64,000 nt of DNA from Pseudomonas caricapapayae (GTDB lineage Bacteria; Pseudomonadota; Gammaproteobacteria; Pseudomonadales; Pseudomonadaceae): assembly GCF_001400735.1 (NCBI RefSeq), contig NZ_LJPW01000144.1, forward strand, positions 124,001-188,000, in the 5' to 3' direction. Both the position numbers and the translations under genes were made by a program. Each line of letters begins with the position of its first letter. The first letter of the stretch is position 1. Below, piece after piece: positions 8,498 to 17,470 of this stretch. The notes beneath the pieces are model-generated. The model had not been told where the DNA came from. It ran no database searches and was given only the letters and a program-made list of their open reading frames with translations.

Positions 8498-10150
8498 GTG
8501 AGTGAGTTAATTCGTGTACCCGACATCGGCAACGGTGAAGGCGAAGTCATTGAATTGATGGTCAAGGTCGGTGATCGCATCGAGGCCGACCAAAGCATTC
8601 TGACGCTGGAATCGGACAAGGCGAGCATGGAAATCCCGGCTCCCAAGGCCGGCGTCATCAAAACCATGAAGGTCAAGCTGGGCGATCGTCTGAAAGAAGG
8701 CGACGAACTGTTCGAGCTGGAAGTGGAAGGCGAAGCGGCTGCCGCTCCTGCCCCTGCTGCCGAACCCGCTGCGGCCCCTGCCGCAGCCGAAAAGCCGGCC
8801 GATGCCGCACCGGCACCTGCCGCCGCTGCTGCGCCCGCTCCAGCCGCCAGCGCCAGCGTTCAGGACATCCACGTGCCGGACATCGGCTCGTCAGGCAAGG
8901 CCAAGATCATCGAGCTGATGGTCAAGGTCGGTGACAGCATCCAGGCCGATCAGTCGCTGATCACCCTGGAGTCCGACAAGGCCAGCATGGAGATCCCGTC
9001 TCCGGCAGCAGGTGTTGTCGAGAGCATCGAAGTCAAGCTGGACCAGGAAGTCGGCACCGGCGACCTGATCCTCAAACTGAAAGTCGAAGGCGCTGCGCCT
9101 GCCGCTGCTCCGGCGCCTGCTGCCAGCGCTCCGGCTGCTGCTCCGGCCAAGGCTGAGGCGGCATCTGCTCCGGCTGCCGCACCGGCTCCCAAGGCAGAAG
9201 CTGCACCTGCCCCAGCTGCACCGGCAAAAGACGGTGCCAAAGTTCACGCCGGCCCGGCCGTTCGTCAGTTGGCCCGCGAGTTCGGCGTCGAGCTGAGCGC
9301 CGTCAGCGCCACCGGCCCGCACGGCCGCGTGCTGAAAGAAGACGTTCAGGTTTACGTCAAAACCATGATGCAGAAGGCCAAGGAAGCTCCAGCTGGCGGC
9401 GCAAGCGGCGGCTCGGGCATCCCGCCGATCCCGGAAGTCGATTTCAGCCGTTTCGGCGAGATCGAAGAAGTACCGATGACGCGTCTGATGCAACTCGGCG
9501 CTTCCGGCCTGCACCGCAGCTGGCTGAACATTCCGCACGTCACACAATTCGACCAGGCCGACATTACCGACCTGGAAGCTTTCCGTGTTGCGCAGAAAGG
9601 CGCTGCCGAGAAAGCTGGCGTGAAGCTGACCGTGCTGCCGTTGCTGCTCAAGTCCTGCGCGCATCTGCTCAAGGAACTGCCGGACTTCAACGCCTCGCTG
9701 GCACCAAGCGGCAAGGCTGTGATCCGCAAGAAGTACGTGCACATCGGCTTCGCCGTGGACACCCCGGATGGCCTGCTGGTCCCTGTTATCCGCGACGTCG
9801 ATCAGAAGAGCCTGTTGCAGCTGGCCGCCGAAGCCGCCGCACTGGCTGAAAAGGCGCGCAACAAGAAGTTGACTGCAAACGACATGCAGGGTGCCTGCTT
9901 CACCATCTCCAGCCTCGGCCATATTGGCGGCACTGGCTTTACGCCGATCGTCAACGCGCCGGAAGTGGCGATCCTGGGTGTTTCCAAGGCAACCATCCAG
10001 CCAGTCTGGGACGGCAAAGCCTTCCAGCCGAAACTGATGCTGCCGCTGTCGCTGTCCTACGATCACCGCGTGATCAATGGTGCAGCCGCTGCCCGCTTCA
10101 CCAAGCGCTTGAGCGAATTGCTGGCGGACATCCGTACAATTCTGCTGTAA
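8498..10150 (+). CDS. aceF: Dihydrolipoamide acetyltransferase, pyruvate dehydrogenase E2 (AceF)
   Basis: 550-residue E2 core of the pyruvate dehydrogenase complex, moving acetyl from lipoyl-Lys to CoA. A GTG start at 8498 is chosen because AAGGAG at 8485-8490 precedes it and the protein then begins MSELIRVPDIGNGEGEV as in other pseudomonads; the open frame from 8465 is too long. Two lipoyl domains are visible, with lipoylated Lys at about 41 and 161 (both DKASMEIP), joined by Ala/Pro-rich linkers (about 75-120 and 195-245). A peripheral-subunit binding domain follows at about 248-290 (AVRQLAREFGV). The catalytic domain ends with YDHRVING, active-site His about 523. Expressed with aceE; two hairpins follow it. 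Confidence 0.95.
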   Translation: MSELIRVPDIGNGEGEVIELMVKVGDRIEADQSILTLESDKASMEIPAPKAGVIKTMKVKLGDRLKEGDELFELEVEGEAAAAPAPAAEPAAAPAAAEKPADAAPAPAAAAAPAPAASASVQDIHVPDIGSSGKAKIIELMVKVGDSIQADQSLITLESDKASMEIPSPAAGVVESIEVKLDQEVGTGDLILKLKVEGAAPAAAPAPAASAPAAAPAKAEAASAPAAAPAPKAEAAPAPAAPAKDGAKVHAGPAVRQLAREFGVELSAVSATGPHGRVLKEDVQVYVKTMMQKAKEAPAGGASGGSGIPPIPEVDFSRFGEIEEVPMTRLMQLGASGLHRSWLNIPHVTQFDQADITDLEAFRVAQKGAAEKAGVKLTVLPLLLKSCAHLLKELPDFNASLAPSGKAVIRKKYVHIGFAVDTPDGLLVPVIRDVDQKSLLQLAAEAAALAEKARNKKLTANDMQGACFTISSLGHIGGTGFTPIVNAPEVAILGVSKATIQPVWDGKAFQPKLMLPLSLSYDHRVINGAAAARFTKRLSELLADIRTILL

Positions 10151-10157
10151 GCAAGGC

Positions 10158-10180
10158 AGGCCCGTCACAGCGACGGGCCT
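10158..10180 (+). terminator. Hairpin just after aceF
   Basis: AGGCCCGTC (10158-10166), loop ACAGC, GACGGGCCT (10172-10180): a 9-bp perfect GC-rich stem starting 7 nt after the aceF stop. The following sequence TGCTGT is not a good T-run, so termination is plausible but not certain. Confidence 0.6.
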
Positions 10181-10219
10181 TGCTGTACACCTTTGCGAGC
10201 TGCCACGCTCGAACCTCAA

Positions 10220-10245
10220 CCCCGCCCAACAGCGGGGATTTTTTT
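10220..10245 (+). terminator. Rho-independent terminator of aceEF
   Basis: CCCCGC (10220-10225), 6-nt loop, GCGGGG (10232-10237), then ATTTTTTT (10238-10245). The GC stem plus long T-tract is the classic intrinsic terminator form, placed 70 bp after aceF. Confidence 0.85.
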
Positions 10246-10261
10246 GCCCTGGATTACTTAG

Positions 10262-10405
10262 CGCGGCGCAAACGTGTGACGCACAGCGTCACGAAAGGCA
10301 TTCCCACGCCGGAGCGTGAGGTACGACAGGTGTTCTCCCGCACACCTATCGTACCGACGCTCCAGCGTCGGTACGCCGCTCTGGACACTCTGCGTCCGAT
10401 CTCGT
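10262..10405. repeat. REP-like intergenic repeat (family A) with inverted repeats
   Basis: Fills most of the aceF-dbpA gap. Contains GTGACGC-ACA-GCGTCAC (10276-10292), a segment reading TTCCCACGCCGGAGCGTGAGG, the pair AGGTGT/ACACCT (10328 and 10342), and a perfect 10-bp stem GTACCGACGC-TCCA-GCGTCGGTAC (10351-10374). The same family recurs near 27141 and as an array at 46290-46625, which marks it as a dispersed repeat and not a gene-specific structure. Confidence 0.75.
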
Positions 10406-10478
10406 CCTTATCGTCAGTGTGAGGTCTGACTGGCGGGTGATACACTACGCGACATTTTTGTTTTGCAGGTCCACTGTC

Positions 10479-11858
10479 GTGACTAACACCGCTTTCAATT
10501 CTCTGCCTCTGTCTGCTGCCATGCTGGCTAACCTGGAGTCGCTTGGTTACGCCGAGATGACACCGATTCAGGCACAGAGCCTGCCGGTGATTCTCAAGGG
10601 CATGGACCTGATCGCCCAAGCCAAGACCGGTAGCGGCAAGACCGCTGCGTTCGGCATCGGTCTGCTCAACCCGATCAACCCGCGTTTCTTCGGATGTCAG
10701 GCACTGGTCATGTGCCCGACCCGCGAACTGGCCGATCAGGTAGCCAAGGAAATCCGTCGTCTGGCGCGTTCGGAAGACAACATCAAGGTGCTGACCCTCT
10801 GCGGCGGCGTGTCTTTCGGCCCGCAGATCGGCTCGCTGGAGCACGGGGCGCACATCATCGTCGGCACGCCGGGGCGTATTCAGCAGCACTTGCGCAAGGG
10901 TTCGCTGGTGCTGGACGGCCTGAATACACTGATCCTCGATGAGGCCGACCGGATGCTGGACATGGGCTTCTACGACGCCATCGCCGACATCATCGAGCAG
11001 ACGCCGCAGCGCCGCCAGACCTTGCTGTTCTCGGCGACCTACCCGGTGGGCATCAAACAACTGTCATCGAAATTCATGCGTGATCCACAGACCGTAAAGG
11101 TCGAAGCACTGCACGCCGACAGTCAGATCGAACAGATTTTCTACGAGATCTCTCCGGAACAGCGTCTGGAAGCGGTGGTCAGGGTGCTTGGTCATTTCCG
11201 CCCGACGTCCTGCGTGGCGTTCTGCTTTACCAAGCAGCAGGTTCAGGAAGTGGTCGATCATCTCACCGCCAAAGGCATGTCTGCTGTCGGCCTGCATGGC
11301 GACCTGGAACAGCGTGATCGTGATCAGGTACTGGCGATGTTCGCCAACCGCAGCACCTCGGTACTGGTTGCCACCGACGTGGCAGCACGCGGCCTGGATA
11401 TCGACGCGCTGGACATGGTGATCAACGTCGAACTGGCGCGCGATTCGGAAATTCACATTCACCGTGTAGGCCGTACCGGTCGCGCAGGCGAGAAAGGCAT
11501 CGCGGTCAGCCTCGTGGCTCCATCGGAAAGCCAGCGCGCCCGCGCCATCGAAGAATTGCAGAAAGCCCCGCTGAACTGGCAGCAGTACGACAATCTGAGC
11601 ATCAAGGAAGGCGGCAAGCTGCTGCCTGCCATGACCACCCTGTGCATCGGTTCGGGTCGCAAGGACAAACTGCGTCCAGGCGACATCCTCGGTGCGCTGA
11701 CCGGTGAAGCGGGCATTCCGGGTACTCAGGTGGGCAAGATCGCCATCTTCGACTTCCAGGCCTATGTCGCCGTCGAACGCAGCATGGCCAAACAGGCCCT
11801 GGAGCGCTTGAACAACGGCAAGATCAAAGGCAAGTCGTTGCGCGTGCGGATTTTGTAA
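10479..11858 (+). CDS. dbpA: ATP-dependent RNA helicase DbpA
   Basis: 459-residue DEAD-box helicase acting on 23S rRNA hairpin 92 during 50S assembly. A GTG start at 10479 is inferred because the conserved N-terminus (TNTAFNSLPLSAAMLANLESL) begins there; the ribosome site is weak (AGG about 9 nt upstream). Motifs in order: Q motif TPIQAQSLPV, motif I AKTGSGKT, motif Ib TPGR, motif II DEAD, motif III SAT, motif V ATDVAARGLDI, motif VI HRVGRTGRAG. The C-terminal RNA-binding domain (TTLCIGSGRKDKLRPGDILG, about 385-459) separates DbpA from other DEAD-box proteins. Stands alone between repeat-filled gaps. Confidence 0.94.
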   Translation: MTNTAFNSLPLSAAMLANLESLGYAEMTPIQAQSLPVILKGMDLIAQAKTGSGKTAAFGIGLLNPINPRFFGCQALVMCPTRELADQVAKEIRRLARSEDNIKVLTLCGGVSFGPQIGSLEHGAHIIVGTPGRIQQHLRKGSLVLDGLNTLILDEADRMLDMGFYDAIADIIEQTPQRRQTLLFSATYPVGIKQLSSKFMRDPQTVKVEALHADSQIEQIFYEISPEQRLEAVVRVLGHFRPTSCVAFCFTKQQVQEVVDHLTAKGMSAVGLHGDLEQRDRDQVLAMFANRSTSVLVATDVAARGLDIDALDMVINVELARDSEIHIHRVGRTGRAGEKGIAVSLVAPSESQRARAIEELQKAPLNWQQYDNLSIKEGGKLLPAMTTLCIGSGRKDKLRPGDILGALTGEAGIPGTQVGKIAIFDFQAYVAVERSMAKQALERLNNGKIKGKSLRVRIL

Positions 11859-11942
11859 AGTTTATCGTTGACCCTGATAGTCCCTACACTCCGCGCCAAG
11901 CGTCATATACAGGCCAGAAGGTCCTGAAAACACGGTTTTCAG

Positions 11943-12075
11943 GCTTCTGCCCGTAGGGCGTGGGAGCGAACTTGTTCGCGAAGACGGTAGTTCAGACGAT
12001 AAATCTTCGGAGAACATACCGGCCCTTTCGCGAACAAGTTCGCTCCCACGGCCTTCGGCCAGAATCAAAAACAGG
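11943..12075. repeat. REP pair (family B, BIME-like)
   Basis: Two inverted copies of a Pseudomonas REP: GTGGGAGCGAACTTGTTCG begins at 11960 (core to 11982), and its reverse complement spans 12027-12049. They are flanked by matching GGC-rich ends (CGTAGGGCG / CGGCCTTCGGCC) and separated by about 44 bp. No coding potential. Related copies occur at 57785-57974 and 63228-63332. Confidence 0.85.
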
Positions 12076-12138
12076 CTTGTATATAGCTTAGCGCGGAGCA
12101 TGGGAACGATCGTGACCTACAGATCGAGGAACCACGCT

Positions 12139-13317
12139 GTGCCCGTTACTGACGTTGTAATCATTGGCGCTGGCGCCGCAGGTCTGATGTGTGCGTTTAC
12201 CGCGGCCGCTCGCGGGCGCAAGGTGATGCTGATCGATCACGCCAACAAGCCAGGCAAGAAAATCCTCATGTCCGGCGGCGGACGCTGCAATTTCACCAAC
12301 ATGTACACCGAGCCGGCCAACTTCCTGTCGCAGAACCCGCATTTCTGCAAATCGGCCCTGGCCCGCTATACCCAATGGGATTTCATCGAGATGGTCGCCA
12401 GGCATGGCGTGCCTTATCACGAGAAGAAACTCGGCCAGCTGTTCTGTGACAACAAGTCCAGCGACATTCTGGAGATGCTGCTGGAGGAATGCCGTCAGGC
12501 CGGTGCAAGCCTGCACATGGACACCTCCGTACAGCAGATCGAAAAGACCGAGTCCGGCTATAGCCTGCAAACCACGCTGGGCACCCTGCACTGCCAGTCG
12601 CTGGTCATCGCCACGGGCGGGCTGTCGATCCCGACGCTGGGCGCGACCGGTTTCGGCTATCAGGTCGGCAAACAGTTCGGTCACACACTGCTGCCCACAC
12701 GCGCCGGGCTGGTGCCGTTTACCATCACCGATCAGCTCAAGGAACTGTGCACCGAGCTTTCAGGCACGTCGGTGGATTGTCTGGTCAGCTGCAATGACAC
12801 CAGCTTCCGCGAAAACATTCTGTTCACGCATCGCGGCCTCAGCGGCCCGGCGGTTCTACAGATATCTTCGTTCTGGCAGCCCGGTGACACCGTGGAAATC
12901 AACCTGCTGCCCGATCACGATGTGCCCGCCTGGCTCAGCCAGCAGCAGGCAGAGCGTCCCAACAGCGAACTGAAAACCCTGCTGGGCGAGATATTCACCA
13001 AGAAAATGGCCAATCTGATTGCCGAACACTGGTTCGTGTCGAAACCCTTGAAGCAGTACACCCACGCCGAACTGGCCGATATCGCTGAAAAGCTGTCGGG
13101 CTGGCAGGTCGTACCGGCGGGCACCGAGGGCTACCGCACCGCAGAAGTGACACTGGGCGGTATTGATACCCGTGAAGTGTCGTCCAAGACCATGGAATCG
13201 CTGAAATCCCCCGGCCTTTATTTCGTTGGCGAGGTGCTCGACGTGAGCGGCCATCTAGGCGGCTTCAACTTCCAGTGGGCCTGGGCATCGGCCTATGCGG
13301 CCGCGCAGTACGTGTGA
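12139..13317 (+). CDS. NAD(P)/FAD-dependent oxidoreductase, YhiN/HI0933 (BaiN-like) family
   Basis: 392-residue flavoprotein. A GTG start at 12139 is preferred because AGGA at 12127-12130 sits 8 nt upstream and the FAD-binding strand starts at once (MPVTDVVIIGAGAAGLM). The dinucleotide motif GAGAAG, the family signature ILMSGGGRCNFTN at about residue 45, and the C-terminal VGEVLDVSGHLGGFNFQWAW are all present. Members are widespread aminoacetone-oxidase-like or BaiN-like flavoproteins without a settled physiological substrate. Cytosolic, with no signal peptide. It sits alone between the REP pair and the yccS-like gene. Family is certain; reaction is unknown. Confidence 0.88.
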   Translation: MPVTDVVIIGAGAAGLMCAFTAAARGRKVMLIDHANKPGKKILMSGGGRCNFTNMYTEPANFLSQNPHFCKSALARYTQWDFIEMVARHGVPYHEKKLGQLFCDNKSSDILEMLLEECRQAGASLHMDTSVQQIEKTESGYSLQTTLGTLHCQSLVIATGGLSIPTLGATGFGYQVGKQFGHTLLPTRAGLVPFTITDQLKELCTELSGTSVDCLVSCNDTSFRENILFTHRGLSGPAVLQISSFWQPGDTVEINLLPDHDVPAWLSQQQAERPNSELKTLLGEIFTKKMANLIAEHWFVSKPLKQYTHAELADIAEKLSGWQVVPAGTEGYRTAEVTLGGIDTREVSSKTMESLKSPGLYFVGEVLDVSGHLGGFNFQWAWASAYAAAQYV

Positions 13318-13453
13318 CGTGGTACGCGCGGCGTAACATCAGGACACTGCAAACCGGTATAAATTGTGCGAAGCGGATGTACAGCCAGTCATTTGGTCTG
13401 TACATATCCTCCTGCAGAATCGATCAATTGCGAACAGGGCCGTCAGCTTATCC

Positions 13454-15652
13454 ATGGCATCGAAATCTCTCCGTCATACATTCCGTCGATTGTGGGCGCT
13501 AGATAAATTCAGCTATAGCGTTCGAGTCTTTATCGCACTGACCGGCAGCATGGCGCTGTGCTGGTATCAAAACGAGATGGCGTTGCTGATCCCGCTTTTC
13601 CTGGGGATCATCGCCTGCGCACTGGCCGAAACCGACGACAGCTGGCAAGGCCGGCTCAACGCTCTGGCCGTGACACTGGTATGTTTCAGCGTTGCCGCAC
13701 TTGCTGTAGAACTGCTCTTCCCCTACCCCTGGCTGTTTGTCTGCTCACTGGCGCTGGCGAGCTTCTGCCTGACCATGCTCGGTGCGCTGGGCGAACGGTA
13801 TGGCGCAATTGCCTACGGCACGCTGATCCTCTCGGTGTACACCATGATCGGCGTCGATCAGCGAGGCGGCGAGGTACTGGACTTCTGGCACGAGCCGATG
13901 TTGCTGGTCGCGGGCGCAGCCTGGTACGGCCTGCTGTCGGTGCTGTGGCAGATGCTGTTTTCCAATCAGCCGGTGCAGCAGGCCCTAGCGCGATTGTTCC
14001 GTGAACTGGGCCAGTACCTGAAGCTCAAATCGACCCTGTTTGAGCCGATCCGCACACTCAACGTCGAGGCTCGTCGCCTGGAACTGGCGCAGCAGAACGG
14101 CAAAGTGGTCGCCGCACTGAACTCCACCAAGGAAATCATCCTGCACCGCGTCGGTAGCGGCCGACCCGGCTCGAAAGTCAGCCGCTACCTGAAACTGTAC
14201 TTTATCGCCCAGGACATCCACGAACGCGCCAGCTCGTCGCACTACCCTTACAACTCGCTGGCCGACGCCTTTTTCCACAGCGACGTGCTGTTCCGCTGTC
14301 AGCGCCTGCTGCGCCAACAAGGCGTTGCCTGTCAGGCGCTGTCGGAATCCATCCAGTTACGTCAGCCATTCGTGTACGACCCAAGCTTCGCTGAAGCCAT
14401 GGAAGACCTGCACGCGTCCCTTGAACACCTGCGCATCCAGAGCAACCCTGCGTGGCGCGGCCTGCTGCGTTCGCTACGTGCGCTGGCTGCCAATCTCGGC
14501 ACGCTGGATCGACTGATCAGCGACGCCAGCAACCCGGACGCCGTGGCCGATGCCACTGACAGCAGCCTGCTGGACCGCTCACCGCGCAACCTCAAGGATG
14601 TCTGGACGCGCCTGCGCCTGCAGATGACGCCGACTTCGCTGCTGTTCCGCCACGCCCTGCGCCTGCCGCTGGCGTTGACCGTCGGTTACGCGATGGTGCA
14701 CCTGATTCACCCGTCACAGGGCTACTGGATCATCCTGACCACGGTGTTTGTCTGCCAGCCAAGTTATGGCGCCACCCGGCGCAAACTCGGCCAGCGGATC
14801 ATCGGCACAGCCATTGGCCTGACGGTCGGCTGGGTGTTGTTCGACCTGGTCACCAGCCCGATTCTGCAGTCGATGTGCGCGGTATTGGCCGGCGTGGTGT
14901 TCTTCGTCAATCGCACCACGCGCTACACCCTGTCGACGGCCGCCATCACGGTCATGGTGCTGTTCTGTTTCAACCAGGTCGGCGACGGCTACGGGCTGTT
15001 CCTGCCTCGACTGTTCGATACGCTATTGGGCAGCCTGATCGCCGGGCTCGCGGTATTCCTGTTCCTGCCTGACTGGCAAGGACGACGCCTGAACAAGGTG
15101 CTGGCCAATACCCTGACCTGCAACAGCATTTATCTGCGGCAGATCATGCAGCAGTACGCCAAGGGCAAGAGTGACGACCTTGCCTACCGACTGGCACGGC
15201 GCAACGCCCATAATGCCGACGCGGCGCTGTCGACGACCCTCGCGAACATGCTCATGGAGCCCGGCCACTTTCGTAAGGAGGCCGACGTCGGCTTCCGTTT
15301 TCTGGTGCTGTCACACACGCTGCTGAGTTACCTTTCCGGCCTCGGCGCGCACCGTGATACCCAGTTGCCGAGCGATGTCCATGAACATCTGATCGATAAC
15401 GTCGGCGCAACGCTTGCAGCCAGCATTGACGAAATCGCCGCCGGGCTGGCCGAAAAGAAACCTGTCGCGGTACAAAGTGATGCAGAGGAGGCACTGGCCA
15501 CGCAGCTGGAACAGCTCCCCGAGGAAATGGACGAAAGCCAGCGTCTGGTGCAGGCCCAACTGGCGCTGATCTGCCGCCAACTGGCACCGCTGCGTACGCT
15601 TGCCGCCCACCTGATCAAGGCTCCGGAGGCTGTTGCAGCCCGTGCAGTCTGA
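13454..15652 (+). CDS. yccS: YccS/FUSC-family inner-membrane protein (putative efflux transporter)
   Basis: 732-residue membrane protein of the fusaric-acid-resistance-like family. ATG at 13454 gives MASKSLRHTFRRLWALDK, after which hydrophobic helices begin (SVRVFIALTGSMALCWY). There are two membrane blocks, at about residues 20-155 and 395-530, separated by a soluble helical domain, with a C-terminal soluble tail: the YccS layout. The second block carries the FUSC signature (GYWIILTTVFVCQPSYGATRR). The upstream open frame to 13364 lacks a better start. The 3' end overlaps the convergent binding-protein gene by 38 bp. The transported substrate is unknown. Confidence 0.85.
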   Translation: MASKSLRHTFRRLWALDKFSYSVRVFIALTGSMALCWYQNEMALLIPLFLGIIACALAETDDSWQGRLNALAVTLVCFSVAALAVELLFPYPWLFVCSLALASFCLTMLGALGERYGAIAYGTLILSVYTMIGVDQRGGEVLDFWHEPMLLVAGAAWYGLLSVLWQMLFSNQPVQQALARLFRELGQYLKLKSTLFEPIRTLNVEARRLELAQQNGKVVAALNSTKEIILHRVGSGRPGSKVSRYLKLYFIAQDIHERASSSHYPYNSLADAFFHSDVLFRCQRLLRQQGVACQALSESIQLRQPFVYDPSFAEAMEDLHASLEHLRIQSNPAWRGLLRSLRALAANLGTLDRLISDASNPDAVADATDSSLLDRSPRNLKDVWTRLRLQMTPTSLLFRHALRLPLALTVGYAMVHLIHPSQGYWIILTTVFVCQPSYGATRRKLGQRIIGTAIGLTVGWVLFDLVTSPILQSMCAVLAGVVFFVNRTTRYTLSTAAITVMVLFCFNQVGDGYGLFLPRLFDTLLGSLIAGLAVFLFLPDWQGRRLNKVLANTLTCNSIYLRQIMQQYAKGKSDDLAYRLARRNAHNADAALSTTLANMLMEPGHFRKEADVGFRFLVLSHTLLSYLSGLGAHRDTQLPSDVHEHLIDNVGATLAASIDEIAAGLAEKKPVAVQSDAEEALATQLEQLPEEMDESQRLVQAQLALICRQLAPLRTLAAHLIKAPEAVAARAV

Positions 15653-16370
15653 GCAGTTCGTCGTAGGTACCGTCGGCTTTCATCGCGGCAATTTCACGAT
15701 CAAAATCAGCAACGATTCTGGCGTGATGAGGATTCTTCAGACTGACCAGAATATGCAGGCTGTTCTCGCTCAGTGAGCCAGGGATGAATTCAACACGGTC
15801 ACGAACCTCATCCGGCTCCATCGCCAGGTTGTAACGGGCTACGTATTCGTCCTCCAGTGTCAGGTCTACACGCTCGGCGGCAAGCATGCGCACGGCGGTG
15901 GAGAAGTTTTGCACGGGGACTTTCTTGAGCAGGCTGTCGCTGTCAAAGGCGGGGGCATAGGCGTAGCCCCGAACAACCGCAATCATGTACTGGTGCAACT
16001 GCTCGTGAGTCAGGGTTTCAATGGTCGACTCCCTGCGTTTGATGAAGCGCACCCGATTAAGCAGGTATTCAGCTGAAAACTGGCCTATTTTGGTGCGATC
16101 TTCACTGAACCACGCGTTGATCAGCACATCGTGACGCCCTTCGCTCAGCCCCAGCATCGCTCGCGCCCAAGGCACCTGTTCATACAGGGTGGTGTACCCG
16201 GCACGGCGCAAGGCGGTGTTGACGATATCGGTCGCAAGCCCGCCATTGAGCAGAAGCGCATCGGTAAACGGCGGCCACGGGTCGGCGACCAGGCGCAGCT
16301 TTTCAGCTGCGTTGGCGTGCGCCAACAGCAGAAAGACCAGCACCCCAACCGCTCGACGCAATCGCGACAT
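15615..16370 (-). CDS. Periplasmic solute-binding protein family 3 (amino-acid type), orphan
   Basis: 251 residues. The signal peptide MSRLRRAVGVLVFLLLAHANA is followed by EKLRLVADPWPPFTD, the standard first strand of SBP_bac_3 proteins. Later segments (GRHDVLINAWFSEDRTKIGQFS and VRMLAAERVDLTLEDEYVARYNL) match the two-lobed fold. No permease or ATPase genes are adjacent, so it is an orphan binding protein as is common in Pseudomonas; the ligand is unknown. Its 3' end overlaps the convergent yccS-like gene by 38 bp. Transcribed divergently from the ElaA gene. Confidence 0.85.
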   Translation of the reverse strand: MSRLRRAVGVLVFLLLAHANAAEKLRLVADPWPPFTDALLLNGGLATDIVNTALRRAGYTTLYEQVPWARAMLGLSEGRHDVLINAWFSEDRTKIGQFSAEYLLNRVRFIKRRESTIETLTHEQLHQYMIAVVRGYAYAPAFDSDSLLKKVPVQNFSTAVRMLAAERVDLTLEDEYVARYNLAMEPDEVRDRVEFIPGSLSENSLHILVSLKNPHHARIVADFDREIAAMKADGTYDELLRLHGLQQPPEP

Positions 16371-16498
16371 GCTCAGGTTCCTGAAAGGGGCAGCATGCCC
16401 GATTTAATCCTATCGGCAGCAAAACGGTCACTCATGAGAGTGCCTACAGCTTTTAATTGAAGACCTGAAGCCGTCAGTAGACAAGCAAGGAGAGGAAC

Positions 16499-16564
16499 AT
16501 GCTCAGTAAAGCTGTATGTACATCGTTGAAGGCGTTTATTGGGAATGTCGCCGGATACGTTTAG
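16499..16564 (+). CDS. Candidate 21-residue small protein with a strong ribosome site
   Basis: ATG at 16499 is preceded by a perfect AAGGAG (16487-16492) with a 6-nt spacer, one of the best ribosome sites in the window. It encodes a 21-residue peptide, MLSKAVCTSLKAFIGNVAG plus YV, weakly amphipathic or hydrophobic with one Cys, ending in TAG 33 nt before the elaA-like start. It may be a small protein in its own right or a leader peptide for the acetyltransferase. No family is recognised; confidence rests only on the ribosome site and position. Confidence 0.4.
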   Translation: MLSKAVCTSLKAFIGNVAGYV

Positions 16565-16597
16565 ACTTCGCTTCTGATTTCCCTGCGAGTCTGCGAC

Positions 16598-17056
16598 ATG
16601 TCTATCAAATGGATCTGCAAACACCACACCGAGCTGAGCATCGAGCAGCTCTACGCCGTGCTGCAACTGCGCGCCGAGGTGTTTGTGGTTGAGCAGCAAT
16701 GCGTATATCTGGACGTGGACGGGCAGGACCTGACGGGCGATACCTGCCACCTGATGGCCTGGCAGGAAGACAAACTGGTCGCCTACCTGCGCCTGCTCGA
16801 CCCTATCCAGCAGGGCGGCGACGTCACCATTGGCCGGGTAGTGACAGCACCCTCGATTCGCAGCAGGGGCATTGGCCATGAATTGATGGAGCAGGCTCTG
16901 GAAAATGCCGAACGCAAATGGCCCGACCAGCCGATCTATCTATCGGCACAGGCCCACCTGCAGGGCTATTACAGCCGCTACGGCTTCAATCCGGTAGGCG
17001 ACATCTACCTGGAAGACGACATTCCCCATATCGGCATGCGCCGCGACCTGGACTAG
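16598..17056 (+). CDS. elaA: GNAT N-acetyltransferase, ElaA family
   Basis: 152-residue GCN5-related acetyltransferase. The ElaA pattern is clear: LYAVLQLRAEVFVVEQQC near residue 16-33, then LDVDGQDL, the acetyl-CoA loop VVTAPSIRSRGIGHELM (R/Q-x-x-G-x-G/A type, about 87-103), and the C-terminal AQAHLQGYYSRYGFNPVGD. Length is normal for ElaA (about 150). The acceptor is unknown. Cytosolic. It follows the 21-codon ORF and precedes the small HTH gene on the same strand with a 55-bp gap, so the two may be cotranscribed. Confidence 0.9.
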   Translation: MSIKWICKHHTELSIEQLYAVLQLRAEVFVVEQQCVYLDVDGQDLTGDTCHLMAWQEDKLVAYLRLLDPIQQGGDVTIGRVVTAPSIRSRGIGHELMEQALENAERKWPDQPIYLSAQAHLQGYYSRYGFNPVGDIYLEDDIPHIGMRRDLD

Positions 17057-17111
17057 AAACAGCTGTCAGCTTTGAGCGGCAAGTTGAATGGATTGAAAAA
17101 AGGATTCGTCG

Positions 17112-17408
17112 ATGGAGATCAGCAAGACCAGGAGCAGTTTCTATCGCCGACTGTATGTGGCGTACCTGATTGATTCGAAACTCGCCAGCAGCGTACCCGA
17201 ACTGACGGCCGTGACCGGCATGCCACGTCGCACCGCGCAGGACACCATCAGCGCGCTTTCCGATCTGGACATCGAGTGTGCGTTCGTACAACAGGAAGGT
17301 GCTCGTAATCACTCGGGCAGTTACTGCATTCGCGACTGGGGTGCCATCGACAAGAGCTGGATCGCGCGCAACCTGACCCGTATCAAAGCCGTGCTCGGGT
17401 ATCCTTGA
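17112..17408 (+). CDS. Small winged-helix DNA-binding protein (YfeC-like)
   Basis: 98 residues. The segment SVPELTAVTGMPRRTAQDTI at about 27-46 reads as a helix-turn-helix: a helix, the turn TGMP, then a basic recognition helix. The remainder is short with Trp-rich C-terminal helices (RDWGAIDKSWIARN). It resembles the short YfeC-like or winged-HTH proteins common in Pseudomonas. Probably a DNA-binding regulator, but target and signal are unknown. Same strand as, and just after, the ElaA gene. Confidence 0.7.
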   Translation: MEISKTRSSFYRRLYVAYLIDSKLASSVPELTAVTGMPRRTAQDTISALSDLDIECAFVQQEGARNHSGSYCIRDWGAIDKSWIARNLTRIKAVLGYP

Positions 17409-17470
17409 AAGCAGCCGCAAGTTTCAAGCTGCAGGCCAACGGCACAAAGCAATACGCTTGCCGCTGAAGG

